Assembly: GCA_020809705.1 (NCBI GenBank)
Contig: CP085826.1
Span: 1 to 64,000, forward strand
DNA length: 64,000 bases
Direction of reading: 5' to 3'
Source of the DNA: Calonectria ilicicola
Lineage: Eukaryota; Ascomycota; Sordariomycetes; Hypocreales; Nectriaceae
Shown: piece after piece, positions 9,201 through 20,368 of the stretch
Numbering within the stretch: the stretch's first letter is position 1
Layout of the letters: each line of letters starts with the position of its first letter
Program-made: the position numbers and the translations under genes
Notes under the pieces: model-generated
What the model was told of the DNA's origin: nothing
Database searches by the model: none
What the model saw: the letters and a program-made list of their open reading frames with translations, nothing else

Positions 9201-12110
9201 CTAAAGTAGAAATAGATAGACTATATAATATACCTTTATAATATTAAATTTATAAAAAGCTCTTTATAGAAGAACTAGATACTGGATTATCTAAGTTTAG
9301 TTAATAGGATTACAAAATTGTCCTTAAAGATAGATCTAATATCTAATTTTATTCTATTTATAATCTTAATTAAATTAAGCTTGATATTTTAAAGGAATAT
9401 ATTTAAGATATGCTTAAAAAGGGATATATCTGTATTTTAAACTCCAAAGCTGATTACCTTATTATATTTATGCCTAAGAAAAATGAGAAGTTATGTTTTA
9501 TTGTAGACTACTAATAGCTTAATAATATTACTATTAAAGATTATACTTTATTACTATTAATTAATAAAATAAAGAATTGCTTTTATAAAACTAATATCTT
9601 TATTATACTAGATCTTAAAGGAGTATATAATCTTATTTATATTAAAGAAGAATATAAATAAAAAATTACTTTTTAAATTAAGTTTAGATTATTTAAATAT
9701 TTAGTTATATCTTTTAGACTTATAAATATATTAATATTATTCTAATAAATAATAATTAATATATTATAAAAATACTTAAATATCTTTATTATTTATTATT
9801 TAAATAATATCCTTATTTTCTTTAAAAATAAAAAAGAATATAAAGAATATATTTATAAGATCTTAAAAGCCCTCCAAAATACCAAACTTCTAATTAAACT
9901 AGAAAAAAGTAAGTTCCATATTTGAGAAGTAGAATTTCTAGGATATATTATTAGCCCTAATAAAATTTATATAGACCTAAAGAAAGTTATTATAGTAAAA
10001 GATTAGAAGAAATTTATTAATATAAAGGAAATATAAGCTTTTCTTAGATTTATTAATTATTATTAAAGATTTATTAAAAGATTTAGTAAAATTACTTTAA
10101 GTATAATAGAATTAATTAAAAAAGGAATTATTTTTTAATAAAAAAATAAAGTATAATAATTATTTAAAATTATAAAAAATATTATTTTAAAAGAATCTAT
10201 TCTTATAATATTTAACCTTAATAAGCTTATAAAGCTAAAGACTAATATATTAGACTTCGCCCTAGGGGCCTAGATCGGATAATAAAATAAATAAGAAAAT
10301 CTACATCCTATAATATTCTACTTATATAAGCTATATAACCCTAAGCTAAACTATTTTATTTATAATAAAGAATTCCTTATTATTATTAATACTTTTAAAG
10401 AATTCTAATAATACCTTTTAAAAAATAATTATAAAATTATAATATATATTAATTATAAAAATATTACTTACTTTATAATTATTTAAAAATTTAGTAGAAG
10501 GTAACTACAATATATAAAATACCTATCCAAATTTAACTATTAAATTATCTATATTAAAGAAACCAAAAACAGCTATATTAATATAATTAGCTACTAATCT
10601 AATTATAATATAAAAAAACTAAAAATATAGAAAAAACTATTAATCTATAATACTAATAAAGGCCTAGAATAAGCCCTAATTAGTAGAATAATAATAAAAA
10701 TAAAGAAAATAATTACTACTATAAGAATAAGAGGACTACTATATATAACCAAAATTACTATTATAGAAATACTAATATAATAAGTAGAATAAGATAATCC
10801 ACTACTAAGAAAAATTAAAAAATATAATTTAATACTTCTAGAAGAAGAAAAAACAGATTATTTACAAGTGCTAGAGAAATATTAAATAGAATTAATAAAG
10901 GATATTTATAAACATCCCTTATATAGCCATAAAGGTATTAATAAAACCCTTAAATAAGTTAAATAGATATTTTCTTTTAGTAAGATAAAGAAGAAAGTTG
11001 AATAAGTATATAAGGAATATAGCCTATATTAATACTTTAAAAAACCAAGATATAAACTATATAGATTATTATAACTATCCCTTATTATATAATAATTATA
11101 AGATTTAATTATAATGGACTTTATTACTAACCTTCCTTTATTAGTAGACCTTACTATAGGAGTATATTATAATAATATTTTTATTATTATTAATTATTTT
11201 ATAATAAAATAATAAAAGAAAAATAATTTACTTATCTTTTTTTTAAAATATAATTATTATATATAAACTATTAATTAAAATCATTTTAAATAAAGAATAA
11301 CTATTTATATTTAAGTTTTAGCAAAGCCTAATATCCTTAATAGGATTAAACTATAAGCTAAGCATAGCCTTCTACCCCTAAATAAATAGATAAATTGAAT
11401 GTTAAAATTAGGAAATTAAGTAATATTTATAATACTATATTAATTATAAATAAACTAATTAGGTAAAGAAGTTATTTATTATATAATTAATATATAATAT
11501 ATTTTATAATTATAATATTAAAATAATATTAATAAAAGCCAATTTTGGCTTTATATTAAATACTTATTAAGCCCTTTTAGAAGATATAATTTAAATAAAA
11601 GCTATAATTAAGTTAGATAATTTAAGAAAACTATATAAAGAAATAAAGATAGAACTTAAGTTTATCTATAATATAATAAAAAGATATTATAATCTAAAAA
11701 GGCTAAAAGAACTATCCTTCTTAGAAGAAGATATAGTCTACCTAATAACAAAAAATCTTATAATAAAAAAACAAAATAAAAAAATCAACTTTATATAAAT
11801 TAAACTATACCTAATTAAAAGAAAAATATTAGAAAATAACTATAAACTTAACCTCCCAGACAACATCAAGGTTTACCCTATCTTCCATATCTTACTACTA
11901 GAACCTAATAATAACATCCAGATAAATATAGGACCTAAATACAAACTATAAATAAAAAACCTAGAAGATTAATAGGAAGTTAAAAAAATCCTATAAAGAA
12001 GAAAAAAGATAGAAAATTTAAAATTAAATGGAAAGACTATAAGGAAATAATCTAGAAATCCACTAAATATTTTATATATTACTTAAAGATATTAGAAGTA
12101 TTTCTTTAAA
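9200..12110 (+). mobile_element. Ty3/gypsy retrotransposon pol remnant, RIP-like mutation
   Basis: Translation through stops on the + strand gives gypsy polyprotein order. Reverse transcriptase spans about 9310-10100: MPKKNEKLCFIVDY near 9470, LDLKGVYNLIYIKE near 9610, and YYLNNILIFF near 9795-9820 where the catalytic YLDD would be. The RNase H region is about 10200-10450 (LDFALGA, NYFIYNKEFLIIINTFKEF). Integrase is about 10900-11650 (YSHKGINKTLK, MDFITNLPLL near 11114). A C-terminal stretch with LPDNIKVYPIFHILLLEP (near 11850) matches the region before the chromodomain in fungal gypsy elements. Stops are mostly TAA/TAG where CAA, CAG or TGG would be, and GAT has become AAT, consistent with C-to-T change on both strands (repeat-induced point mutation). 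The element is non-functional. Its own LTRs were not identified. Confidence 0.85.
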
Positions 12111-13480
12111 ATTAATATAAAAAAAATTAAATAAACTACTCTAATTAATAATCCTATAATCCTTAAGCAATTATACCTTTAATAATACTAACACCTTAAC
12201 ACACTCCTTTTCTTCCAATTTATCCAAATCCTTATAACCCCAAAAAATCTTCTTCTTTACCTTCTTATATAAATAATACTTTTAAATATATAAACACTAT
12301 AATTAAGCTAAAATACTTATTAAATCTATCTTAATCTTCTCTTTCTTCTTATTAATCCAATTCTTCTTATAAAAAATCTATTTAATTAAAAAGAAATAAG
12401 TATATAAAAATAAAAGAAGAAGAATATATTTATAAACTTAAGTAAAAATACCTTTAAAATTATAACTAAAATACTTATTCTTTATATAAAATTTGTAATA
12501 GCTTTTTCTCTTGGCTATAATATAAAATAACTACCTAGCATAAAAATAAACTAAATAATAAGATATTTTAAAATCAAATTTATCAATTAATTTAATAATA
12601 TTCTTTTAATAAGCTTTAATTATCTTAAAATAAGGCACAATTTTAATAATATAATCTAACATTCTATTAATACTAAAGATTATAAAAAGATAAAAAGAAA
12701 AAAGTATATAATAATTATAAATAGGGAAACTAGCCTATTTACCTAGCCTTAGGATAAGATTAATAAAAGAAAAAGTATTATATTATAATCTAATCATTTA
12801 AAAAATAGTAACTATAAGCAAAACCCCAACCAATTAAACTAAACTACCTTAAACTTATATAATTAATTAATAAAAGTAAAATTAAATAACCCCTATTTAA
12901 TATAATTAAAAATTATAATAAATATTATTAAATTAACTCTATTTAATTATTATAATAATAAAACCTTAAATATAATAATATATAAATAAATTAGATTCTA
13001 TTATAAAAAATAAAATTAATTAACTTTTAATATAATTTAATTACCTTAATTACAATTAACTATTATTTAATATAATACCTTTATTACTCTATCTACTATA
13101 ATATACCTAACCATCCTACTAATAATAAACCCTTTATTCTGATCAGTTTAATAAGTTAGGAATTGACCAGATTGTTACACTTTTAATTACTTAAATAAAT
13201 ACTATTTAACTCTCTCTTTTCCTTAACCTTAGAATTATCTTTCTTAATCTTTATAAATAAATCTTATTTTTTTTTAATCTTAACTATTTAATTCTTATAC
13301 TTATTATTATTATAAATATTTGTAAGGAGGTTATAATAGAAATATAGTAGGAAATATATTTCTAAGAGCACAAATATAAGGAAGATAATTAATATTTTTT
13401 AGGTATTAATAATCTTCAAAAACAAAGAATAAAAATGATATATTTTATATATATATAATACATAAAATAAAGAAGTTTTA
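12111..13480. other. AT-rich right part of island, unidentified
   Basis: Highly AT-rich, stop-dense sequence continuing beyond the gypsy pol region. It may be more decayed transposon, possibly a second element on the minus strand, but no domain could be read. Confidence 0.4.
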
Positions 13481-14404
13481 GAGGAGTGTTTCAGTTAGGT
13501 TAAATAATGTGATATTGATGACTGATAACTGATGACTGATATCCCTTTTCTTAGTTGGAAAGGGTCCCTAGTTATATAGACGAATTTTCCTTCTCTTCCA
13601 CTTATACAAAAACGTTTAAGCTTTTAGGCTAGTCTTGAATAGGAAAAATAGTTTTGTTTTTCTTCCGTTTTCAGCACTTGGTTTTGAACTTAGCTGAATC
13701 CGGCTGCCGGATCTAGTATTTCCGGATTAGGAAGGTTAGTCCGGTTGTGCTCAGAGGAGCCCAGGGAAATCCGGCTTAGCTTTCCTATTTAGGAAGGTAG
13801 GATAATAATATCCTTACAGATTAGGAGATAATAGCAACCAATTAATCAATTACTTGTATAATAATTAAAGTGCTTTAGCTACTTAAGAGCTATTTTATTA
13901 TTAGTCTAGCTATTTTAAGTGATTACAATAGCCTAGTTGCCCAGAAGGTTACTTTCTTTATACCAATTGGCAAGATAATATTAGCCTACAGTAATAAGAA
14001 ACAGCAAGATAGCCCAGCCTCTTATATTAATAGCTTTAATTACTGTCATCCATTCCTAGTTTCTAGGCTAGATTAATTTCGGATTTGAATGCCTTTCTAT
14101 ACCTATTATAACCATTTCACTTACAATAATACCTATTATAAAGCCAATCTTATTAAAGTTATATATATTATCTAATTAAATACTATACTTACCTATTATA
14201 TTAGCCACAAGTTAAAGCCAATCATTAATTATCTTTAAATCTTTATATTTAATTCTTTTATAATTATATTTATAATAAAATCACATTTTAAGCTTTAAAT
14301 AGTATTTAATAAAGTTTAAAGCCTAATACTTACCAATAGATAGTACATTTCAATCAAGAAGTAATTAATCAACCATTTCTTCAACACCATACAATCTTAA
14401 AGAG
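13481..14404. other. Less mutated segment at island's right side
   Basis: The base composition recovers, with GC-containing words such as CCGGCTGCCGGATC near 13700 and GAGGAGCCCAGGG near 13760, before declining again toward 14400. A short repeat of TGATGACTGATAACTGATGACTG type lies at about 13516-13541. It could be a less mutated repeat fragment. No gene was found. Confidence 0.4.
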
Positions 14405-14544
14405 TGTTACGACCTGTGCAACTGGGCGCACGAGACCCTATTTAATAGCTGTTATCCGTACCTGTAATTGCAAGCATTGCGATTATTGACTTATCTTTTG
14501 GCCTGACGGGCTAATTGACGTAATGGGAAGTACGGATCCTTACA
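14405..14544 (+). mobile_element. Solo LTR, family A, copy 2 (forward orientation)
   Basis: This 140-bp block begins TGTTACGACCTG and ends GGATCCTTACA. It is flanked by a perfect 5-bp duplication, AAGAG at 14400-14404 and 14545-14549. It matches the reverse complement of 6775-6914 at all but one base. It shows no sign of the C-to-T decay that fills the neighbouring island, so it inserted later. Confidence 0.88.
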
Positions 14545-15390
14545 AAGAGAATCCTCACAAATCTAGGTCAAGAATAAATTAAATAATGATCTCTTCTTCT
14601 AGATCAGATAGCTTACAAGAGAAAGAAACCTAATCACTGCAAAACTGAATGCCATACTGTCAACAACGTAACCAAGGCTCACTAATACCATAGATCAATA
14701 TAACCTTTTGGGTACTTAATTTTCTATTATTTTAAAAGGCCTGAAGGGCAAGAAGGGTTTTAAACTCAGTATTTAATTAGAACATATTTAATAATTAAGA
14801 AGCATTTAATCAAATAGATAGTAATATATATAAGGGATTTTTACATCACATGCTTATCTGCGTCGCAAGCTTATGGAGTACGTTACCTGAACTTATTAAA
14901 TAACCTAAACTCAAAAAGCACCGCCTCTCTCTCTCTCTCTCTTAGTTCAGTCATTCGCTAGATTAGCCGGGCTTCACTAGCCAACCACGGACGAATCGAG
15001 ATCGGGAGCATCGTCAATCTGGCCGCGCACTAGGGTTGGCATTCATTATAATCGGCCCACTATGTTTGCTTCGCCTAATTATTAGGGCTTATAATGATGG
15101 GTGCTAGACGAAAATGCGAGGCGTGCCTCCTCTGCAGTCCCCGCTGATGGTGGACTCAGCTATGGCGTATACAATCAGGCTAAGCATCCCGAATCATTGG
15201 CTAGGTTTAGTCAGTGGGTCACCTTCACAGGCAACCATGGCAAGTTCACGATCTCAAGAACAGCATTCATATCCTGTCGGAAGCATGTGACGCGCGAATA
15301 ACATCTTCTGTAAGGTGTAGGCATATATACAAGACTTGCTCCCCCCCTGCGCTACTTCAAACGCAGCACATTGCCTCACGCTGCCTCACC
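14545..15390. other. Intergenic, includes (CT)n and the 5' flank of the 530-aa gene
   Basis: A CT dinucleotide run lies near 14926-14941. A TATA-like GCATATATACAAG occurs near 15320, about 65 bp before the ATG at 15391. The frame upstream of that ATG is open to 15214 but has no ATG. Confidence 0.4.
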
Positions 15391-16983
15391 ATGCCAATCC
15401 CAGAAGCCCTCCGAGCCGTGGTCGGTAATCGCCGTTTCTGGACGGACTTCTTCTGGGAGACCGAAGCTAACGAGAATGATTACCCCGACATGGACTGGGT
15501 TCATGTCCATTTCCCAGTCACGGCCAAATCCAAGGTGTCCCTCTCCCTCGGTTCGTCCCTAGGATATTTTGTCCTGAACTTCTACGCCGACGCGGATTCT
15601 ACCCGAGGCGTGGAAATCGCCCATGACGACCAGGCTCACTGGCATCCTCATGTACTGCGCTGGGAAGAACTCGACGTGATCTGTCGCGCAGCAACGCACA
15701 ATGACCCAACGCTAGGCCCGCACCCCGGCCTGCCGCTGCTGCTCCTGCATCGGTTCGCACCCATCTGCATCGGTGATGACGTCGCCTGGATCGCTGGGAT
15801 GCTGCGCGATGCCTACCGCAACGTAGTCGGCGACCGGGACGATGGCGGTTTTTCCGATGGAGAGATCCGCATGATAATTGAGAAAGTGGTCGACGCGAGA
15901 GACGCCATGTTTGAGTGGCGCCGGGATGAAGAGGGTGACTTTTGGTGGATTGGCCAGCCCGAGGAAGGTTCCATGACCAGCGCGCGAGGGTTGTATTCCA
16001 GGCGCTGCCTCGAGGGGGCGAGAGATGAGTTCCCATCCAGAGACTGGGCCGGCATGGTTGCTGCTGCCGAGCGACTCATTGGTCCACCGCAGCGACCAGA
16101 CTCAGATCCAGGCACCTCCACCAACAAGGAGTCAGACATGACCTACATTCCCCGCAGCAAGCAGAGCCTTCGGTTGGAGCTCCCATTGCGTGGACGAAAC
16201 CCCAGTCTCAAACTGTCCACGGCCCCCCGAGCAGTCGCCGTGACCATCGACCACGTTCTCAAACTCCTCAATGCTGGCAGACGCGCTGATGTTACAGGCA
16301 GCAGTTCGTGCCGAGGACCAGACGGCAATTTTGTCACCAGATCAACCACTATTTCTGTCGAGCTATACAAGGACGACCTCGATCGTGGATTAAAGGTCAT
16401 CAAGGAGACGCTGTGGTGGGCGACTGCGCCTGCTGATGGCCTACGTCTCACTGACGGACAGTATAAACCGCTGCCGTTTGACCTCGAAGAAGATGAGGCT
16501 CGGGACTACCGGCCACTCGGGCTATACTTCCAACTTGGCCGCGTCAATCCAGAAACCAACAGTTGGATGCCACTCACTACAGGGTTGGATCCATCCTGCC
16601 AAGATGGTCTGAAGAACAGCCAGTACGCAGAGGGCTCACAATCATTGGGACATTGGACAGTGAAGACGATAGACGAGGGCGCCTTCGACTTGCGTTTTAC
16701 GCCCTCGGAGAAGACAGTCGATGCCGTATCCGGAACGTTGGCCTTTCGCGAGCTGAGTCTGATGGCATCGAAGGCTCTGTACGAGTTTCTCGCAGAATCT
16801 CATCTTATTCTTCTTCCTGCGGGTATAATGGCCTCACCGACCCCTGTGGGTAAGGACGGTTGGGATGCTCATGTTGTAGCATCTGCTTCGGAGCTTCACG
16901 AAATCCTGAAGGGCGGACCATGCAATTGGTGGTGGGATAGATTGATGGACGGTTTGAGAGAGGAGTCCGACGTGCAATCATAA
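15391..16983 (+). CDS. Uncharacterised 530-aa protein, single exon
   Basis: The first ATG in a long intronless frame gives 530 residues (MPIPEALRAVVGNRRFWTD...). No family was recognised. It is rich in Trp and acidic residues, has no signal peptide or convincing membrane helix, and looks globular and cytosolic. It contains a hydrophobic Leu-rich patch (LPLLLLHRF), a region of low order around the PDSDPGTSTNKE stretch in the middle, and a C-terminal half with regular beta-type alternation. GC and codon use are clearly higher than in the adjacent island, as for an ordinary nuclear gene. The frame is open further upstream to 15214 but only from non-ATG codons, so the ATG at 15391 is preferred. 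It stands alone, with about 2 kb of non-coding sequence downstream. The length of the open frame and its coding-like composition make it a real gene; the function is unknown. Confidence 0.8.
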   Translation: MPIPEALRAVVGNRRFWTDFFWETEANENDYPDMDWVHVHFPVTAKSKVSLSLGSSLGYFVLNFYADADSTRGVEIAHDDQAHWHPHVLRWEELDVICRAATHNDPTLGPHPGLPLLLLHRFAPICIGDDVAWIAGMLRDAYRNVVGDRDDGGFSDGEIRMIIEKVVDARDAMFEWRRDEEGDFWWIGQPEEGSMTSARGLYSRRCLEGARDEFPSRDWAGMVAAAERLIGPPQRPDSDPGTSTNKESDMTYIPRSKQSLRLELPLRGRNPSLKLSTAPRAVAVTIDHVLKLLNAGRRADVTGSSSCRGPDGNFVTRSTTISVELYKDDLDRGLKVIKETLWWATAPADGLRLTDGQYKPLPFDLEEDEARDYRPLGLYFQLGRVNPETNSWMPLTTGLDPSCQDGLKNSQYAEGSQSLGHWTVKTIDEGAFDLRFTPSEKTVDAVSGTLAFRELSLMASKALYEFLAESHLILLPAGIMASPTPVGKDGWDAHVVASASELHEILKGGPCNWWWDRLMDGLREESDVQS

Positions 16984-19005
16984 AGTTCTAGGCTCCGCCC
17001 GTATCCGCTTGCAAGATGAGAATTGACTAGAAGTCCCCTATTCGTTTAGCCCATGATGTTTAGCACTAATTATGTCACCGGCTGATGTATTCTGTTCATG
17101 GCCCCTTACTGCTTTGTCCCTGTTTCCAACCTCACTTTTAATAGACAGCAAGGGTCGGTTGTTCGCTGGCATCTTTTACTTCAACTAGAATAGGGTCTTA
17201 GGGATAGTAGTGTCCTCTGCCCACATTTTAGCATAGCGACGGGTAGTTTCTTGAAGGGAGGGCTCGCCGTTTATCAAGCGAACCTTGAGATTCCTCCGGT
17301 TAGCCCAGAGGAAATCACGCCTACCACATGCATTCTTTAGTATCCAAATGTAACTTGTGGCATTCATCGCCAAGTCAGAATGTCTCTCCGCTGATAAATG
17401 GCGGCTCCTCCTTCGTGCCTGTGCAGCACCTCGATGTCTAAAGATTAGGACACGTCATACGTCTTGATGCTATATCGTCAACCACGTCGATGATTGATTT
17501 CACACCGCCATAAAATGACAACCGATACTGGACGATCACACCCCATATCGGTCCCCTAAGTCCTGACCTCCCCACTCAAACATACTTTTGCAGCCAGCCA
17601 GCCCATTATCATCTTATTCTGAAACATGATTATAAATCCGTGAGCAATATTGGGTTTCCAACCCTAATTGACGCCGATTGCGGACCTTTGGCAGGCCCTC
17701 GAGTGCTTCGAATGTATGTCATAGACCCATTACGGATTTTGCCGATTCTGAGAAATACATTACATGAAACTAATACAGGTACCCAAACCCGGAGAACACT
17801 CCGAATCTATTCAGTAAATATTACATCATTAGTATTTACCTAGCCACTTCTTTTTTTTTTTTTTTTTTTTTGCCAAGCTGTGTGATATCAATTATTTACG
17901 AATATCACTTCCTTTTCAGTATTCTTACAGACAAGGAAAGCATCCAGACCAAGACATACATACACAAAGTGGGGTCAAAGGCCCAATAACAGTCCGCATT
18001 TGTAGTGCCATAATCAAGGCCAATAATATCCACTAGGACATCTTCTCCAAAGCCACCAATGAAAAAGACATGTTCCGTAGCTTAGTACAATGACCTAATA
18101 TATGGCCTGTGTTTAACACAATTATATCTTACTAGGATAGAACAGCATTGAATATAATCGCGAGGAATTCTCTTTCGTTATTTAAAAAAAGAACTAATGT
18201 TGTAATTAATATTTTGATAAAGGGTGAAAACCGTTATTTGCATGACATGACTTGACCGCTTGTTTTGAGAATCCTAAGTCATTATGCAGGTTACTAGATT
18301 CGGATACACTGCCCCCACGTTTTGCTCTGCGACTATTCGCACATCGGGAATTGATTCTATTACTAAATTATTGCCATTACTAGCCAATTAGAAAAACATA
18401 AAAATATCTTTAGTTGAGTGTCTACATATTGAGGGGAAAAAATGTGTTTCGCTTTGAATCTCCCATGTACGATAAATAATCGTACTTGGATCAATTAATA
18501 TAAAAAGTGCTCTAATGTAATATGATAGAAACTGGCTCGTTATAATTTGACCAATGTCATGGTAATATCACAGTGAATAGGCCCCGAAATATTTTTTTCA
18601 TTAACCCCACCACTGTATTTACCATCCACGAAGGCGGATAATTAAGACCAAATGTCTAGAGGAGGGATGCCAACACGCTACTGTATGTTATGAATTTGAG
18701 ATAATGGATAAGCTAAGGTATGTCAGATGCCAAGGTAAGGCCCACCACCCTTCCTTTTCTCAACGGTAAAATGCGGTGGATTACACAAAAAGAGAGGTAA
18801 ATGAATAGTTACAGAGCTGAGAAGCTTGAGGGTGACAATTCACTCATAAGCTCTCTTGAAAAAGTGAGTACCAAAGTGTTGTTAATATATCAATATAAAA
18901 GCTCGATGCCTTTATTCTTTCAAGAACATCCTCAGTAGACATCTTCTTTCAAGATAGCATACGAAATACTCTCTACTTTACTTCCTCATCAATCAATTCA
19001 TCGCA
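16984..19005. other. Two-kilobase intergenic stretch
   Basis: No supportable gene was seen on either strand. It contains a T homopolymer of about 21 at 17850-17871 and AT-rich sequence. A TATA-like CAATATAAAAGC near 18892, about 110 bp before the ATG at 19006, and CT-rich sequence after it (18940-18990) fit a promoter for the small gene that follows. Confidence 0.5.
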
Positions 19006-19513
19006 ATGGCTTCTGAAGCGGAAACAGTCATTGGTATGATTAATAATGTGTCATTGAAACATCGTTCTAATAACGAGTCTAGGTGCTATTGTCAACCTGA
19101 ACCCTCCTAAAAAGGGTGATGTATACTGGACCGTCACTCAAGAGAACATTAGCCACGCTCTTCCTCCAGGCAAGATTGCGGGTCGCCATGAAATTGGCTG
19201 GTCTCTCGGCCCTTTCAAGGTGCGGAAGTTAAATATACTTCATTAAAATCCATCTGTTAATACCTTTCAGTTCACTGGCTATGTCGATACTAGTACTTGG
19301 GAGATTGGAGTCTCCGTTTCCATTGCTGGCATCAATGTGGGCAATATTTATGGCAATCTGAAAGATAGTGTTGGTTTGAAGGTTGATCTTTTTGTTGCCA
19401 AGGGGGAGATTCGGTTCTATCTGAAGAATGGAAATGAGCTATGGGTTCGTATTGATGTCAAGATTACATTTGATGATTCCTGGGCGGACTATTACCATAT
19501 TATTTCTTTCTGA
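19006..19513 (+). CDS. Small 135-aa conserved-looking protein, three exons
   Basis: Exons are 19006-19033, 19083-19219 and 19271-19513, with GT-AG introns of 49 and 51 bp whose phases match (1 and 0). The spliced product starts MASEAETVIGAIVNLNPP and ends SWADYYHIISF. Each exon alone is too short to stand out. The protein has no signal peptide or transmembrane helix. The second half alternates hydrophobic and polar residues (VSVSIAGINVGNIYG, then VDLFVAKGEIRFYLKNG), which suggests a compact beta-sheet fold. A promoter-like TATA and CT-rich leader precede it. I do not recognise the family and assign no function. It sits just before the first LTR-like repeat of the PKS block, so it may or may not belong to that block. 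Confidence 0.75.
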
Positions 19514-19638
19514 GGAATTAATAGTTGGCGCTTGTTATGGGGTTAGTACTGCTGGGTTATTTCATGCATCCTAATCTCAATAAACCAACTTTTCTGCCTG
19601 ATTTCGCAAGTCTAGAATATGCTTAAGTCTAGCATATA

Positions 19639-19972
19639 TGTAATGACCCAAACCAACCTACTCCGGAGCCGACCGGTTCAGGAGGTCAGATGACCCAAAC
19701 CCACCCTTATTAATAGGGTCTAGCCCAAAAGATATCCCGACAAGTTGAAGCTATTCCGACTTGTCGGCAATGCCCTGAGTCTTCAGGACCAGTGTTTTAT
19801 CTAGTATATAAGAGAGTTAGGGGTTGCTGGTACCTAGGGTACAACCTAGCTCTCAATACAACTCAATTACCTTCAATTGAATTTTCTGACCAATTGACCT
19901 ATTACTGAACCCGCAACAACCTTGTTCAAACCGGCACACCCGATCCTGACTGCCAACACTAACCGTTATACA
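19639..19972 (+). mobile_element. LTR-like repeat, family B, copy 1
   Basis: A 334-bp block starting TGTAATGACCCAAACC and ending CCGTTATACA. It is clearly related along its whole length to 32709-33048, sharing landmarks such as GAAGCTATTC, ACTTGTCGGCAATG, TGCTGGTACCT, TACCTTCAAT and CTGACCAATTGA. TG...CA ends and an internal TATA-like TAGTATATAAGAGAG suit an LTR. The 5-bp flanks ATATA and ATGTA match at four of five positions, so the target duplication is imperfect or decayed. Confidence 0.7.
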
Positions 19973-20368
19973 ATGTACACTCTGGCTATAGGAAATAAAA
20001 GTGGCTGCGCTGTTAAACTAGTGCCGGCTATATGGCGCTCCTTTAGCGGCGCCTAGCGATTAGGTTTCCCCAACGAGATTTTCCCTAGAATCTTATTTTG
20101 GGGAATATGTTAGTCCTGACGGAATAATGGCGTCATGGCCTTTCACTGAAGCTTTCGGTTAGCCAAACTATTTACAGATTTCATCTTAATGCGCGGCCAT
20201 TTCGTTTGTCGCAGCCTACTGGTATTTGGCTGCATCGTGGGTTCTACAAGCCCCTGCCACTCTGACATCTCCCAAACATCAAATATCTCCACACCAAAGA
20301 TGCCCTGGAAAAAATTATAATAGTGTGAATTAGATATATAAAATCTCTCTAATAGCCCGGTGAAACGG
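19973..20368. other. Intergenic between LTR-like copy 1 and the FSH1-family gene
   Basis: About 400 bp without an open frame of note; it holds the 3' flank of the minus-strand hydrolase. Confidence 0.4.

Noticed and set aside
6775..14544. A single large DNA transposon with 140-bp terminal inverted repeats
   Set aside because: Each repeat copy has its own, different 5-bp duplication on both of its sides, and each has LTR-type TG...CA ends. Two solo LTR insertions explain this better than one element with inverted ends.
15599..16036. Arg-rich minus-strand frame within the 530-aa gene
   Set aside because: It is the antisense shadow of a GC-rich coding region and has no motif.
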